Assembly: GCA_014860585.1 (NCBI GenBank)
Contig: JACZJL010000045.1
Coordinates: 1 to 39,473, forward strand
DNA length: 39,473 bases
DNA from: Bacteroidales bacterium
Lineage (GTDB): Bacteria; Bacteroidota; Bacteroidia; Bacteroidales; 4484-276
Reading direction: 5' to 3'
Positions 7,521-16,715 of this stretch are shown one piece after another (position 1 is the stretch's first letter; each line of letters begins with the position of its first letter). The notes under the pieces were generated by a model. That model was not told where the DNA came from. It searched no databases and was given only the letters and a program-made list of their open reading frames with translations. A program made the translations under genes and the position numbers.

Positions 7521-8807
7521 TTATACGATCAATTCCCCAAGAAATGACGGTTCATCGCCTTCATTCAATGAAACCAGCCTGGCTTTTACAAATTCGTTAA
7601 TGGGAATATTTTTTCCCCTGATCTTAACCGGCACGTAGTTTTCTCCGTATCCCTGTGCAATGCCGGATTTGCTTTTTTCGATAAGTAAGGTTTGTTCTTT
7701 TCCGATCAACGAGGAGCGGTAGTTCCGTTTTAGCTCTTCAGCAAGGTTACGGATCATCTCGCTTCTCGCTGTTTTCATCGCTTCCGGGATTTGTTCGGAC
7801 ATCCGTTCGGCACGGGTTCCTTTTCTGACCGAGTATTTGAATGTGTGAATATGGCCAAAGCCGATCTGTTTGCAAACATCAAGGGTTTGATTAAAATCCT
7901 CTTCAGTTTCATCCGGAAAACCGACAATCACATCGGTGGTGAAATTGAAATCGGGGTAACGGTTTTTTGTCTTGTTCACAATATCCATAAACCCGCCAAC
8001 GGTGTACATCCGGCGCATTTTTGACAGTATGTTGTCTGAACCGCTTTGCAGGCACAAATGGAGGTGAGGGGTAAGCTTAGGGTGAGCAAAAAGATCAAGA
8101 AGCCGGTCTCCAAAACCCTCCGGTTCGATAGAGCCAATCCTGAGTCTGAAATCTCCGGGCAATTCTAAAATCTTCTCCACCAACATTTCAAAATCAACAT
8201 CACCAGCTTTATAGCGACCAATGTTGACGCCTGTCAGGACAATTTCTTTAAAGCCAAAACCCACTACCTGTCGGATATTTTCCAGCACATCTTCACAAAG
8301 CCTGCTGGTAGCTCTTCCCCTCACTTTTGGGATGATACAGAAAGTACAGAAATTATCGCAGCCATCCTGAATTTTTATCCAACTGCGGGTGTGGAAGGTA
8401 TTTTCGGCCGCCTGGTAGTTAAAAAGGTTTTGATCAGAACGTTCCGGATGGATAATTTCTCCTTTAAAATGTCCGTCAACAAGTGAAAAAATGGAACTTT
8501 TCTGCTCGTTTTCAACAAACCATATGAGATTGTCAGGATTACTTTCCAGCGTTTGCTTGTGATTGTTCACCATGCAGCCTGTAACAACAAGCATGGCGCC
8601 CTGGTGCTTACGTGCTGCCTGCCGGATCATCTGGCTTGATTTCTGGTCGCTTTGGTCGGTTACAGTGCAGGTATTGACCACCACCACATCGGCATTTTCA
8701 TTAAAATCGACGACGGTGTATCCATTTTTCTGAAACTGAGAGGCCAGTGCATCGGTTTCAAACTGGTTGAGGCGACAGCCTAATGTCTTAAAAGTTATTT
8801 TTTTCAC
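7521..8807 (-). CDS. mtaB: tRNA threonylcarbamoyladenosine methylthiotransferase MtaB
   Basis: A 428-residue radical-SAM methylthiotransferase that adds a methylthio group to N6-threonylcarbamoyladenosine at position 37 of tRNAs reading ANN codons. The N-terminal UPF0004 domain starts with the MtaB signature KTLGCRLNQFETD and holds three cluster cysteines (Cys11, then those in NTCTV and TGCMV). The radical-SAM triad is in DGCDNFCTFCIIPKVRGR, and a C-terminal TRAM-like segment follows. The sequence KTLGCRLNQ rather than the MiaB or RimO forms decides the subfamily. The start is GTG at 8807, overlapping the ddl stop by four bases, so translational coupling in the recR-ddl-mtaB operon is likely. 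Confidence 0.93.
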   Translation of the reverse strand: MKKITFKTLGCRLNQFETDALASQFQKNGYTVVDFNENADVVVVNTCTVTDQSDQKSSQMIRQAARKHQGAMLVVTGCMVNNHKQTLESNPDNLIWFVENEQKSSIFSLVDGHFKGEIIHPERSDQNLFNYQAAENTFHTRSWIKIQDGCDNFCTFCIIPKVRGRATSRLCEDVLENIRQVVGFGFKEIVLTGVNIGRYKAGDVDFEMLVEKILELPGDFRLRIGSIEPEGFGDRLLDLFAHPKLTPHLHLCLQSGSDNILSKMRRMYTVGGFMDIVNKTKNRYPDFNFTTDVIVGFPDETEEDFNQTLDVCKQIGFGHIHTFKYSVRKGTRAERMSEQIPEAMKTARSEMIRNLAEELKRNYRSSLIGKEQTLLIEKSKSGIAQGYGENYVPVKIRGKNIPINEFVKARLVSLNEGDEPSFLGELIV

Positions 8808-9805
8808 CTGGTTCCAACGCTATGTCTATCGATTGCATCCTCAATCAGCATCGAAAATAACTCCTTCAATGGAATTCCCATTTCGCCTGCCATTTTCGGA
8901 ACAATGCTCTCCCCGGTCAATCCCGGAACGGTGTTTACTTCGAGGAAAAAGAGTTTTTTCCGGTTTTTGGAGTAGATGTAATCAAAACGCACAACTCCAT
9001 GGCAATTCAGTTTTTTGTAAAGGTAGGCTGAGGTTTCTTTGATTTCCAGTTCAAGCTTCTCAGGAATGGGAGCGGGGAGGATTTCTGAGGCGAGCGAGGG
9101 GTCGTATTTGGCTTCAAAGTCAAAATACTCTTTCTTGCTGATGATCTCGCAGATTGGAAAAACATACATCCTGCCCTGCGTCTCCATCACGCCACAGGTA
9201 AGTTCACGGCCTTCAACAAATTCTTCTATCAAAATCTCCGAGTCCTCACGAAAGGCTTTTTCGATGGCCGGCATGAGTTCTTCCGGTTGTTTCACTTTAC
9301 TCATCCCCACGCTCGATCCGCCTGCGTTGGGTTTGACAAAAACCGGCAGGTTCATGCTTTTGAGGATGGATTGTGGTTCAATCTTATCTTTTTGAAAAAA
9401 ATGTACGGAGGGCGAAATGTTGGCGCCAAAACCTGCCACCACGCGATTGCAAAGGTTTTTGTTAAATGTTAAGGCCGAAGTAAGGCTGTCGCAGGAGGTG
9501 TAAGGGATGGAGAGCATCTCGAAGTACGCCGGCAGCTTGCCGTTTTCGCCCGGTGTGCCATGTATCGCACAAAAAACACAGTCGAAAGTGATCCTCCGGT
9601 TTTCAATAGTTACGCTGAAATCGTTTTTGTCTACTTGTATCCGCTTCCCGTTATAATCATAATACCAGTTACTTCCTTTGATTGTAATAAGCAATACTTC
9701 ATACAAGCTGGGATCAATGGCGCCGGCCACCATTTTCCCACTTTTTATCGAAATCTCAAACTCACCGGAATCACCTCCGGCAATTACTGCAATTTGCTTT
9801 TTCAT
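8804..9805 (-). CDS. ddl: D-alanine--D-alanine ligase
   Basis: A 333-residue ATP-grasp ligase joining two D-alanines for peptidoglycan precursor synthesis in the cytoplasm. Visible family features: the N-terminal AVIAGGDSGEFEISIKSG, the glycine-rich ATP loop PNAGGSSVGMSKV, the strand EILIEEFVEGRELTCGV, and the C-terminal metal and nucleotide site FFLEVNTVPGLTGESIVPKM. I chose the ATG at 9805 (MKKQIAVIAGG). Frames extending upstream to 9907 run into recR and lack similarity. It begins 5 bases after the recR stop and ends inside the mtaB start (GTGA overlap). The N-terminal GGDSGEFE replaces the GGxSxEHE seen in many Ddl proteins, a common variation in this phylum as far as I recall. Confidence 0.93.
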   Translation of the reverse strand: MKKQIAVIAGGDSGEFEISIKSGKMVAGAIDPSLYEVLLITIKGSNWYYDYNGKRIQVDKNDFSVTIENRRITFDCVFCAIHGTPGENGKLPAYFEMLSIPYTSCDSLTSALTFNKNLCNRVVAGFGANISPSVHFFQKDKIEPQSILKSMNLPVFVKPNAGGSSVGMSKVKQPEELMPAIEKAFREDSEILIEEFVEGRELTCGVMETQGRMYVFPICEIISKKEYFDFEAKYDPSLASEILPAPIPEKLELEIKETSAYLYKKLNCHGVVRFDYIYSKNRKKLFFLEVNTVPGLTGESIVPKMAGEMGIPLKELFSMLIEDAIDRHSVGTR

Positions 9806-9809
9806 CCTG

Positions 9810-10430
9810 TCAATGATTAATTGATTTTTCGTACGGAATGCGCTTGATGATTGACCTTCCGAGGGTAACCTCATCGGCATATTCCAGTTCATCGCCAACT
9901 GACACACCGCGTGCGATGGTGGTTACAATCACGTCGAAATCTTTTATTTTTTTAAAAATGTAAAAACTTGTGGTGTCGCCTTCGATAGTAGCAGATAAAG
10001 CAAGGATCACCTCGCTGATCGTCCCTTCGGCAAGCCGCCTGCCCAGCATTTCGATGGTCAGGTCGCCAGGCCCGATGCCGTCCATCGGCGAAATAATACC
10101 GCCCAAAACATGGTAAAGCCCGCTGAATTGCGAGGTATTCTCAATGGCCATCACATCCCGGATGTCCTCTACCACGCAAACCACCGACCGGTTGCGCTTG
10201 TGGTTGCTGCAAATGTCGCATACATCGCGGTCTGCGATGTTGTGACAAACCTGGCAATGCATGATGTCGTTACGCATTTTCAGCAATGCATCGCTGAGCA
10301 GTGCAACATCATTTTTGTCGCCACGCAGAAGGTGTAAAGCAAGCCGAAGTGCTGTCTTTCGTCCAATTCCCGGCAGTTTCGACAGCTCATCCACAGCATT
10401 TTCCAATAATTTCGACGAGTAAGTGCTCAA
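9810..10430 (-). CDS. recR: Recombination mediator RecR
   Basis: A 206-residue RecR protein, close to the usual length of about 200. In order: the helix-hairpin-helix [18 protein letters not shown] (about 18-35), the four-cysteine zinc finger (Cys59, Cys62, Cys71, Cys74), the Toprim domain opening [14 protein letters not shown], and the conserved [16 protein letters not shown]. RecR works with RecO, and RecF where present, to load RecA at single-stranded gaps. It is the first gene of the recR-ddl-mtaB run. A -7 box lies 27 bases upstream of the ATG. Confidence 0.95.
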   Translation of the reverse strand: MSTYSSKLLENAVDELSKLPGIGRKTALRLALHLLRGDKNDVALLSDALLKMRNDIMHCQVCHNIADRDVCDICSNHKRNRSVVCVVEDIRDVMAIENTSQFSGLYHVLGGIISPMDGIGPGDLTIEMLGRRLAEGTISEVILALSATIEGDTTSFYIFKKIKDFDVIVTTIARGVSVGDELEYADEVTLGRSIIKRIPYEKSINH

Positions 10431-10456
10431 GAAAAATTCGTTTGTTTGTCAGGTTG

Positions 10457-10464
10457 CAAAAGTA
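10457..10464 (-). promoter_or_regulatory. -7 promoter box of recR-ddl-mtaB
   Basis: On the minus strand this reads TACTTTTG followed by C, a perfect TAnnTTTG match, 27 bases before the recR ATG. No -33 TTTG at standard spacing. Confidence 0.5.
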
Positions 10465-10565
10465 ACTTTTTTTGAGGCCTGACTGAAAATTTCGGATCGC
10501 AGCGATGATTGCGGTTTTCAATAAATAGCGCTGTTTTTCGTTCGATCTTGAAAATATCATTTCAG

Positions 10566-11279
10566 ATGAATAAACCCGGCATCTTTATTACAGCGCTATT
10601 GGTTTTTGCAACCGTTTTTGTTTTTGCTCAAAATGACCAATCCATCAATCAGAAAGATGAGATGGGCAGGAAACAGGGAATCTGGAGGCAGACGGATGAA
10701 AAGGGCAAGCTTCGTTATGAAGGTTATTTCCGCGATGATATTCCCGAAGGGGAGTTCAAACATTACTATGAAGATGGCAAAATAAAGGCTGTTTCGGAAA
10801 TCAGCGGGAATGGCAGCTGGTCCTACACAAAAACCTACCATCCGAACGGTAAGATGATGAGCGAAGGCCTTTACGTTGATCAGAAGAAAGACAGCCTTTG
10901 GCGCTTCATGGATGAATTTGAAAATCTTCTCACAACCGAAACCTATTCAGCCGGTTTTAAGAACGGCGAGATGAAAGCCTTTGATCAGGATGGTGAAATA
11001 GTGGAAATTTTGAATTATTCTAACGACATAAAAGAAGGTGAATGGAAGCAGTTTTTCAGAAATGGAAAACCTAAGCTGGAAGCTAACTATAAGGAAGGGA
11101 AGCTTTCGGGCCTGACAAAATATTTTTTCATGAATGGCATCATAAGTTCAGAAGGAAATTATCACGAGGATCTCAAAGAAGGGCGCTGGAACCATTACAA
11201 TGATGAGGGGGCACTTATGCTCACCGAAGAATGGGAAAAAGGGACACTGATCAGCAGCGAAAAACACCTGGAGGAATAG
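10566..11279 (+). CDS. Exported MORN-variant repeat protein
   Basis: A 237-residue protein with a Sec signal peptide (MNKPGIFITALLVFATVFVFA, cut near residue 21). The rest is a chain of about eight degenerate repeats with the pattern G-x-W/F-x-x-Y-x-x-x-G-K-x-x-x-E-G-x-Y, for example EGEFKHYYEDGKIKAVS and EGEWKQFFRNGKPKLEA. This is the MORN-2/YwqK-like repeat that Bacteroidetes use widely in exported proteins. The ATG at 10566 starts the signal peptide; an earlier TTG in frame at 10509 adds an implausible N-terminus. Repeat proteins of this type are thought to be structural or binding modules. There is no catalytic motif, and partners are unknown. Divergent from recR, upstream of the xanthine dehydrogenase genes but separated by about 110 bases. 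Confidence 0.75.
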   Translation: MNKPGIFITALLVFATVFVFAQNDQSINQKDEMGRKQGIWRQTDEKGKLRYEGYFRDDIPEGEFKHYYEDGKIKAVSEISGNGSWSYTKTYHPNGKMMSEGLYVDQKKDSLWRFMDEFENLLTTETYSAGFKNGEMKAFDQDGEIVEILNYSNDIKEGEWKQFFRNGKPKLEANYKEGKLSGLTKYFFMNGIISSEGNYHEDLKEGRWNHYNDEGALMLTEEWEKGTLISSEKHLEE

Positions 11280-11355
11280 TCAGCTTAAACACATCTCAAT
11301 CAATCCCAGCCAGCGTAATTTCAAACTTTTAACCTCACAAATCACCACTTTGACT

Positions 11356-11363
11356 TACATTTG
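11356..11363 (+). promoter_or_regulatory. -7 promoter box of the xanthine dehydrogenase operon
   Basis: TACATTTG, a TAnnTTTG match, ends 24 bases before the ATG at 11388. No standard -33 element seen. Confidence 0.45.
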
Positions 11364-11387
11364 CTCAAATTTTGAATCACCATTCAT

Positions 11388-12851
11388 ATGGATGAGTTTA
11401 GTCATTCGATAGCCTTTGTTTTAGACAGCAGGGTAGTAAAAATTGATTTTTCCGGAGGCGGGAACTTCAAACCATCCACCACAGTGCTGAATTACCTGCG
11501 CTCACTCGACAATCACAAGGGAGTTAAAGAGGGCTGTGCCGAGGGAGACTGTGGCGCCTGCACTGTTGTAGTGGCCGAGCCGAATGGGCGGGGCGGACTG
11601 GAATACAAAAGTCTCGATTCCTGTTTGCTTTTCCTGCCGATGATCCATGGTAAGCAATTAATTACGATCGAAAATCTTGCACAGAATGACAATGGCCGCC
11701 TGTTGCTCCACCCGGTGCAGCAAGCCATGGTGGAAGCCGGTGGTAGTCAGTGTGGCTACTGTACCCCGGGAATTATCATGTCGCTGTTTGCACTTTACAA
11801 AACCCATCAAAATCCGGTCGAAGAGACAATTACAGATGCTCTCACCGGAAACCTCTGCCGGTGCACCGGCTACCGACCAATTGTTGACGCAGCCGCAAAA
11901 GCATGTTCCGGAGACCATTCCGATCATTTTTCATCAACAGAGGATGGCATTGTTGATTTACTCAACGAGTTGAATCAGAACAAAAATTCCCTTGAATTAA
12001 ATGCCTGTGGCCAGCTATACCTAAAACCCTTCTCCTTTGATGAAGCGCTCCGGCTGCGCAGGTTACACCCCGATGCCCTGATTGTGAACGGATCTACTGA
12101 TGTAGCTTTACTTCAAACCAAGAAAAAAATCCATCTTCCAAAAATCCTTGATATTTCTTCGGTAAATGAATTAAAAATGCTCGTGGAGGACGAAAATGTT
12201 GTTGCGATTGGCTCGGGTGTGGTGTTACAGGAAGTGCTTGAATTTTGCAAATTCAGGCTGCCGGTGCTGGCCGACATTTTAGCGGTGTTTGGCTCTCTTC
12301 AGATCAGGAACCTGGCGACGCTGGGAGGAAACATCGGTTCGGCTTCGCCAATCGGGGATACACTGCCGGTACTCGTGGCGATGGAAAGTAAAATCAAACT
12401 GGCGGGTGAAAATCATCAGAGGGAAATTCCTCTGGAGCAATTCATCACCGGCTATCGCAAAACAGACATCAGGTTGGATGAGCTGATTACTATGGTAATT
12501 ATTCCAAAACCTGCAGGCAACGAATTGATTAAGAGCTACAAAATTTCCAAGCGCAAAGACCTCGATATTTCGTCGGTTTCGGCATGTTTCAAGCTTGTGT
12601 TCGACGATTACAAAACCATCCTGAAAGCAATTCTGGTTTATGGAGGAATGGCCGAAATGACCAGGAGAGCAGAAAAAGCAGAAGCGTATCTGGTTGGAAA
12701 AATCTGGTCAAGGGATGTCGCGGAGAAAGCTGCGCAGCTTGTTTATCATGAATTTTCGCCAATTTCCGACGCACGGGCCGACGCTGACTCACGAAGAATA
12801 ATGGCTAAAAATCTACTGATCAAGTTTTGGGTCGAAACTAAGGATATCTAA
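11388..12851 (+). CDS. xdhA: Xanthine dehydrogenase, FeS/FAD subunit
   Basis: This 487-residue subunit joins the iron-sulphur and flavin parts of xanthine dehydrogenase, as in Rhodobacter XdhA (about 460 residues). Residues 1-90 form a plant-ferredoxin-type 2Fe-2S domain with CAEGDCGAC (Cys50, 55, 58). Residues about 100-165 hold the second cluster (QCGYCTPG and GNLCRCTGYRP). The FAD domain follows (about 205-370), with VNGSTDVAL and the flavin loop NLATLGGNIGSASPIGD. The CO-dehydrogenase-flavoprotein C-domain ends the chain. It passes electrons from the molybdenum centre in XdhB to NAD or another acceptor. XdhB begins 15 bases downstream, so one operon. Confidence 0.92.
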   Translation: MDEFSHSIAFVLDSRVVKIDFSGGGNFKPSTTVLNYLRSLDNHKGVKEGCAEGDCGACTVVVAEPNGRGGLEYKSLDSCLLFLPMIHGKQLITIENLAQNDNGRLLLHPVQQAMVEAGGSQCGYCTPGIIMSLFALYKTHQNPVEETITDALTGNLCRCTGYRPIVDAAAKACSGDHSDHFSSTEDGIVDLLNELNQNKNSLELNACGQLYLKPFSFDEALRLRRLHPDALIVNGSTDVALLQTKKKIHLPKILDISSVNELKMLVEDENVVAIGSGVVLQEVLEFCKFRLPVLADILAVFGSLQIRNLATLGGNIGSASPIGDTLPVLVAMESKIKLAGENHQREIPLEQFITGYRKTDIRLDELITMVIIPKPAGNELIKSYKISKRKDLDISSVSACFKLVFDDYKTILKAILVYGGMAEMTRRAEKAEAYLVGKIWSRDVAEKAAQLVYHEFSPISDARADADSRRIMAKNLLIKFWVETKDI

Positions 12852-12866
12852 ACTAAATCACCTGCG

Positions 12867-15188
12867 ATGGAAACAAAAAGCAACCCGATACCTCACGAAA
12901 GCGCCGTTGGCCATGTTACCGGCCAGGCAGTTTATGTGAATGATATGCTTGTTGGAGGGAAACTTCTGCACGGTCATGTGGTTTACAGCCGACATGCCCA
13001 TGCAAAGATCAAAAACTTCAGTCTCACTAAAGCGCTTGAAGTTGATGGAGTGGAAGTCATTTTGTCGGCAAAAGATATTCCAGGTGAAAACCAGATGGGA
13101 CCGGTGGTTCACGACGAGCCTTGTCTTGCTGCTGATGAAGTGAATTTTATCGGGCAGGCCATTTTTTTGATTGCTGCAAAAGACGAGGAAACTGCACTAC
13201 AAGCAGCCAAACTGATTGAAATTGAATACGAACCCCTGCCTGCAATTCTCGACATCGAAAGTGCAATGCAGTCAGGTAAACGGTTAAGCAGTGATCGTAA
13301 AATAGAAACCGGTGATGTGAATTCCGCATTCAAAAACGCTAAAAACATCATCTTTGGCGAACTAAAAACCGGCGCTCAGGAACATTGGTACCTCGAAACC
13401 CAGTCCTGCCTGGCCATCCCCGGCGAAACAGAGGAAATGCAGCTGTACAGTTCTACGCAGCACCCTGCCGAGACACAAGCTGTTGTGGCCGAAGTGCTTG
13501 GCATTCCACGCAATGCTGTTACTGTCGAAATGAGAAGAATGGGTGGCGCCTTTGGAGGGAAAGAAACCCAGGCCAACCACGTGGCTGCCTGGGCGGCTTT
13601 GCTCGCCAGCAAAACAAATAAGCCGGTCAAAATCCATCTGTTCAGGGACGATGACCAAATTATGACAGGCAAGCGACACCGTTTTCTGTCGTTTTACAAA
13701 GCCGCTTTTGATGATGACGGCAAAATCACTGCGTTGGATGCCTGCCTGAACTCCGACGGCGGCGCAGCTACCGACCTTTCCAATGCGATCCTTGAACGGG
13801 CGCTGTTTCATATTGATAACGCGTATTTTATCCCAAACCTGAAAGTGATTGGTACTGCGTGGAAAACCAACCTGCCATCCAACACAGCCTTTCGCGGGTT
13901 CGGTGGTCCGCAGGGAATTGCAGTGATTGAAACCGTGATTGATCGCATTGCACGCCAGTTGAAGAAAGATCCGGCAGAAATCAGAAAATTGAATTTATAC
14001 AAAACCGAAAAAAATAACATTACCCACTATGGTCAGAAGGTAGAACTGAATCGCCTGGGAAATATCTTTGACCTGATCGTCAGAAAATCGAATTATCATC
14101 CACTAAGAAAGCAGGTGGATCAGTTCAATGCTGAAAACGAGTTCTTTAAAAAAGGACTGGCACTTACACCGGTAAAATTCGGCATTTCGTTCACCACTTC
14201 ATTTCTCAACCAGGCCGGTGCTTTAGTAAATATTTACCAGGATGGTACTGTGTTGGTTAACCACGGTGGAACCGAGATGGGGCAGGGGCTGCACACCAAA
14301 ATTCTTGACATCACAGCCGCAGAGCTCGGATTGTCATACGACAGGATCAGAATTTCGGCCACCAACACTTCCAAAGTTCCCAACACATCAGCAACTGCGG
14401 CATCATCAGGAAGCGACCTGAATGGAATGGCGGTGAAAAATGCCATTGACAAACTAAAAGCCCGTCTTTTGCCCGTCGCTTTCAGGTTATTATCAATTGG
14501 CGGACACCTTCAAAGCAGCGCCGATAGCCTGGTTTTTTCGGAAAATAAGATTTTCAGCAAAGACAACCCCGGACAAAAAATCGGATTTGATGAACTCGTA
14601 AAAGCTGCCTATTTTAACCAGGTAAGCCTTAGCGCCACCGGATTTTACAAAACGCCGGATATTCATTTTGACAAGGAAAAGGGGAGGGGAAATCCGTTTC
14701 ACTACTTTGCTTTTGGCATGGCCGTTTCGGAGGTGCTGCTCGACACGCTGACCGGCCACCACGAAATCCTGAACACTTTCATTATCCAGGACACCGGAAA
14801 CACGCTGAACCACCAGGTGGACATCGGGCAGGTGGAGGGAGCTTTTATACAGGGTGTGGGTTGGTGCACTACCGAAGATATGAAATGGGACAAGAGTGGG
14901 AATCTTTTAAATCATTCACCCGACACATACAAAATTCCCGGGGTTCGGGATATTCCCAGGGAATTTCATGTTGAGCTGCTCGCCGATGCCCCTAATCCTG
15001 ACACCATCAGGAACAGTAAAGCTGTAGGGGAACCTCCGTTTATGCTCGCTTTCTCCGTCTGGCTGGCAATCAAAGACGCCATTTCGGCTGTGGGAAATCA
15101 TGAGCTTGAGCCCGATTTTCAGCTTCCTGCTACCAATGAAGTCATTTTAAAGGCGATCGAAAAGATCAGGAATGGTATTAAAACCTGA
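12867..15188 (+). CDS. xdhB: Xanthine dehydrogenase, molybdopterin-binding subunit
   Basis: A 773-residue molybdenum hydroxylase subunit, nearly the length of Rhodobacter XdhB. It hydroxylates xanthine/hypoxanthine to urate in the cytoplasm. Key visible sites are MGGAFGGKE with Glu233 (substrate-binding Glu), FRGFGGPQG with Arg343 (typical of true xanthine dehydrogenases), the cofactor loop GTEMGQGLHTK, and GEPPF with Glu722 as the general base. That set argues for purines over aldehydes or nicotinate as substrate, though specificity still needs assay. Preceded closely by xdhA. No xdhC chaperone or molybdopterin gene lies in the window, so maturation genes must be elsewhere. The start MKETKS-type ATG at 12867 fits (METKSNPIPHESAVGHVTG). 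Confidence 0.93.
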   Translation: METKSNPIPHESAVGHVTGQAVYVNDMLVGGKLLHGHVVYSRHAHAKIKNFSLTKALEVDGVEVILSAKDIPGENQMGPVVHDEPCLAADEVNFIGQAIFLIAAKDEETALQAAKLIEIEYEPLPAILDIESAMQSGKRLSSDRKIETGDVNSAFKNAKNIIFGELKTGAQEHWYLETQSCLAIPGETEEMQLYSSTQHPAETQAVVAEVLGIPRNAVTVEMRRMGGAFGGKETQANHVAAWAALLASKTNKPVKIHLFRDDDQIMTGKRHRFLSFYKAAFDDDGKITALDACLNSDGGAATDLSNAILERALFHIDNAYFIPNLKVIGTAWKTNLPSNTAFRGFGGPQGIAVIETVIDRIARQLKKDPAEIRKLNLYKTEKNNITHYGQKVELNRLGNIFDLIVRKSNYHPLRKQVDQFNAENEFFKKGLALTPVKFGISFTTSFLNQAGALVNIYQDGTVLVNHGGTEMGQGLHTKILDITAAELGLSYDRIRISATNTSKVPNTSATAASSGSDLNGMAVKNAIDKLKARLLPVAFRLLSIGGHLQSSADSLVFSENKIFSKDNPGQKIGFDELVKAAYFNQVSLSATGFYKTPDIHFDKEKGRGNPFHYFAFGMAVSEVLLDTLTGHHEILNTFIIQDTGNTLNHQVDIGQVEGAFIQGVGWCTTEDMKWDKSGNLLNHSPDTYKIPGVRDIPREFHVELLADAPNPDTIRNSKAVGEPPFMLAFSVWLAIKDAISAVGNHELEPDFQLPATNEVILKAIEKIRNGIKT

Positions 15189-15291
15189 GTCTTGGAGCTA
15201 ACGCCTAGCCTGTAAATGCTGCAAAAGTCAATTACTGAATTAAAGAATTGATGCCGGCATTATTGCATTTCCAGGTATGTTTGGTGCGGTT

Positions 15292-16068
15292 TTATCTTAT
15301 TTCAAAATTCAAATTTCTTTTATTCGCTAGATAATATTCAACTAATCTTTTTTTAAGGTCTGTATTTATTTGCATTTCTAAATAACACATTTGACGGACT
15401 TCCTTTAAGTAGCTATCAAAATCTTTGAATTCTTTCCTTTTTGCGCTAGTCTGAATTTGTAAGAAACTTTCAAAATCAGAATAAAAATCCGGTATCTTAT
15501 TTTTCGACATGTAAAATATGATTGCTTCTATGGTAAATGCTTCCAATAATAACAAATCTTTACTTGAGTTACCTTCATTTTGTCCATGGATACCGATACA
15601 GATTTTATACAAAATTGTTGTATCACTCTCATAAACATCATAGCAATAAAAAAACCTGGATGCAACTTCCATCATTTCTTGTGTAGTAAAGGAATCATTC
15701 CTCAAATCCCATGTAGTCAAATTATTTGGGGTTAATGCACTAAAGTATAATTGAACGGAATCTGATCTGATAATCTCATTGCAAAACCTCTCTGCAATTA
15801 AAGCCGTATCAGGATATAACTGTTTTATGTCTTGTAGCTTGTCTGAATACTTTAGAAGTAAATATTTGAAACGTATATCATGTGCCTTGACAAATCGGCC
15901 AAAAACAGTTTTTCTTTTTGTATTTACATCAATATGAAAATAAAGACTGTTCTTGTCTCCATTTTCCCGCTCGGTAAAATCAAGAGAGAAATAGTCACAG
16001 TAATTCAATGGTTGTGTAAAACTCTTATTAGTCTCCAATAATATTAATAAAATTATCAGCGCTTTCAT
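15292..16068 (-). CDS. Unknown exported protein, AT-rich gene
   Basis: A 258-residue protein I do not recognise. The N-terminus MKALIILLILLETNKSFTQ looks like a short Sec signal peptide. The remainder is soluble and rich in Tyr, Phe, Asp and Lys, with no repeats, membrane segments or known motifs. A helical C-terminal third (about 200-258) is charged. The gene is more AT-rich than the xanthine dehydrogenase genes beside it, as are the vapBC genes upstream, which hints at an accessory or transferred patch. It is convergent with xdhB. No function can be assigned. Confidence 0.55.
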   Translation of the reverse strand: MKALIILLILLETNKSFTQPLNYCDYFSLDFTERENGDKNSLYFHIDVNTKRKTVFGRFVKAHDIRFKYLLLKYSDKLQDIKQLYPDTALIAERFCNEIIRSDSVQLYFSALTPNNLTTWDLRNDSFTTQEMMEVASRFFYCYDVYESDTTILYKICIGIHGQNEGNSSKDLLLLEAFTIEAIIFYMSKNKIPDFYSDFESFLQIQTSAKRKEFKDFDSYLKEVRQMCYLEMQINTDLKKRLVEYYLANKRNLNFEIR

Positions 16069-16242
16069 CTTTTATTATCGAAAAATCTTACCCAACGTTA
16101 AACACTTTATTCATCTTTTTCAGGCAAAGTTAACCAAAAAACCGGATGTTCAGATTTTTGTTGGATGATTTTAAATGGAAGGAAGAAGCGCAGGCAGGCG
16201 CCTAAAATAACCCTGGAATCGAAAAAATCAGGAATAAAAAAA

Positions 16243-16267
16243 CCTGGCCAATACTCCATCGGCCAGG
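16243..16267 (-). terminator. Hairpin terminator downstream of vapBC
   Basis: CCTGGCC (16243-16249) pairs perfectly with GGCCAGG (16261-16267) around an 11-base loop. On the minus strand it is followed by a run of T (AAAAAAA at 16236-16242 on the plus strand), the form of a rho-independent terminator for minus-strand genes. Its upstream arm and flank are copied next to pckA, see 17044-17087. The rest of the 16069-16319 gap shows no gene. Confidence 0.65.
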
Positions 16268-16295
16268 TAATCCATGTTTTTATAAAACAGAAACT
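16252..16295. repeat. Direct repeat flanking vapBC, copy 1
   Basis: 44 bases, 39 identical to 17044-17087 in the same orientation, including an unbroken 21-base identical block. This copy is part of a complete terminator hairpin. Confidence 0.8.
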
Positions 16296-16319
16296 TACTT
16301 GCTTTGTTTCTTTTTAAAA

Positions 16320-16715
16320 TTAAGTCCAATCTTCAATAATGATTTCGGATAAACGTTCAAAATCGCTTACGTTTTTTGTTACTAAAATGAAATTGTTGAA
16401 AATGGCTGTTGCTCCGATCAGTAAATCAAAGTCGTCCAAAATCTTCCCTTTTGTTTTCAGTCTGGCTTTTTCTTTTGCATAAATTTCAAGTGCAGGAAAA
16501 ATCGGGAGTATGCCAAATTTTGTTTGAAACGTTTCAAGGATTTTCCTGTTCTTTTCTTTGTAAGTGCTCTTTTCTACTCCATATTTCAGTTCGGCAATCG
16601 TTATTTCAGAGACAAGACAATTCTCAATTCCAGCTTCATTAATTTTTTCGTCAAGATTGTATTTCCCATTGAGAAAATAAGCACAAATATTGGTGTCTAA
16701 AAGATACTTTTTCAC
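16320..16715 (-). CDS. vapC: PIN-domain toxin, VapC type
   Basis: A 131-residue PIN-domain protein, typical VapC length. The acidic residues expected for Mg-dependent RNA cleavage are visible: Asp7 in YLLDTNI, Glu in EITIAELKYG (about 42), and Asp residues in DDFDLLIGATA (about 98-101), plus the terminal Asp in NVSDFERL. VapC toxins cut tRNA or rRNA to arrest translation and are held inactive by the partner antitoxin. Its ATG overlaps the antitoxin stop by four bases (16712-16715), the standard coupling. The best-known relatives are chromosomal VapC4-like toxins in Bacteroidetes and cyanobacteria. RNA target unknown. Confidence 0.88.
   Translation of the reverse strand: MKKYLLDTNICAYFLNGKYNLDEKINEAGIENCLVSEITIAELKYGVEKSTYKEKNRKILETFQTKFGILPIFPALEIYAKEKARLKTKGKILDDFDLLIGATAIFNNFILVTKNVSDFERLSEIIIEDWT

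Noticed and set aside
9806-9907. Upstream extension of ddl to 9907
   Set aside because: Would overlap recR by about 100 bases and lacks family similarity; the ATG at 9805 begins the normal Ddl N-terminus.
13362-13811. A 149-codon open frame antisense to xdhB
   Set aside because: Overlaps the essential molybdopterin domain of xdhB on the other strand, with no promoter, signal or motif.
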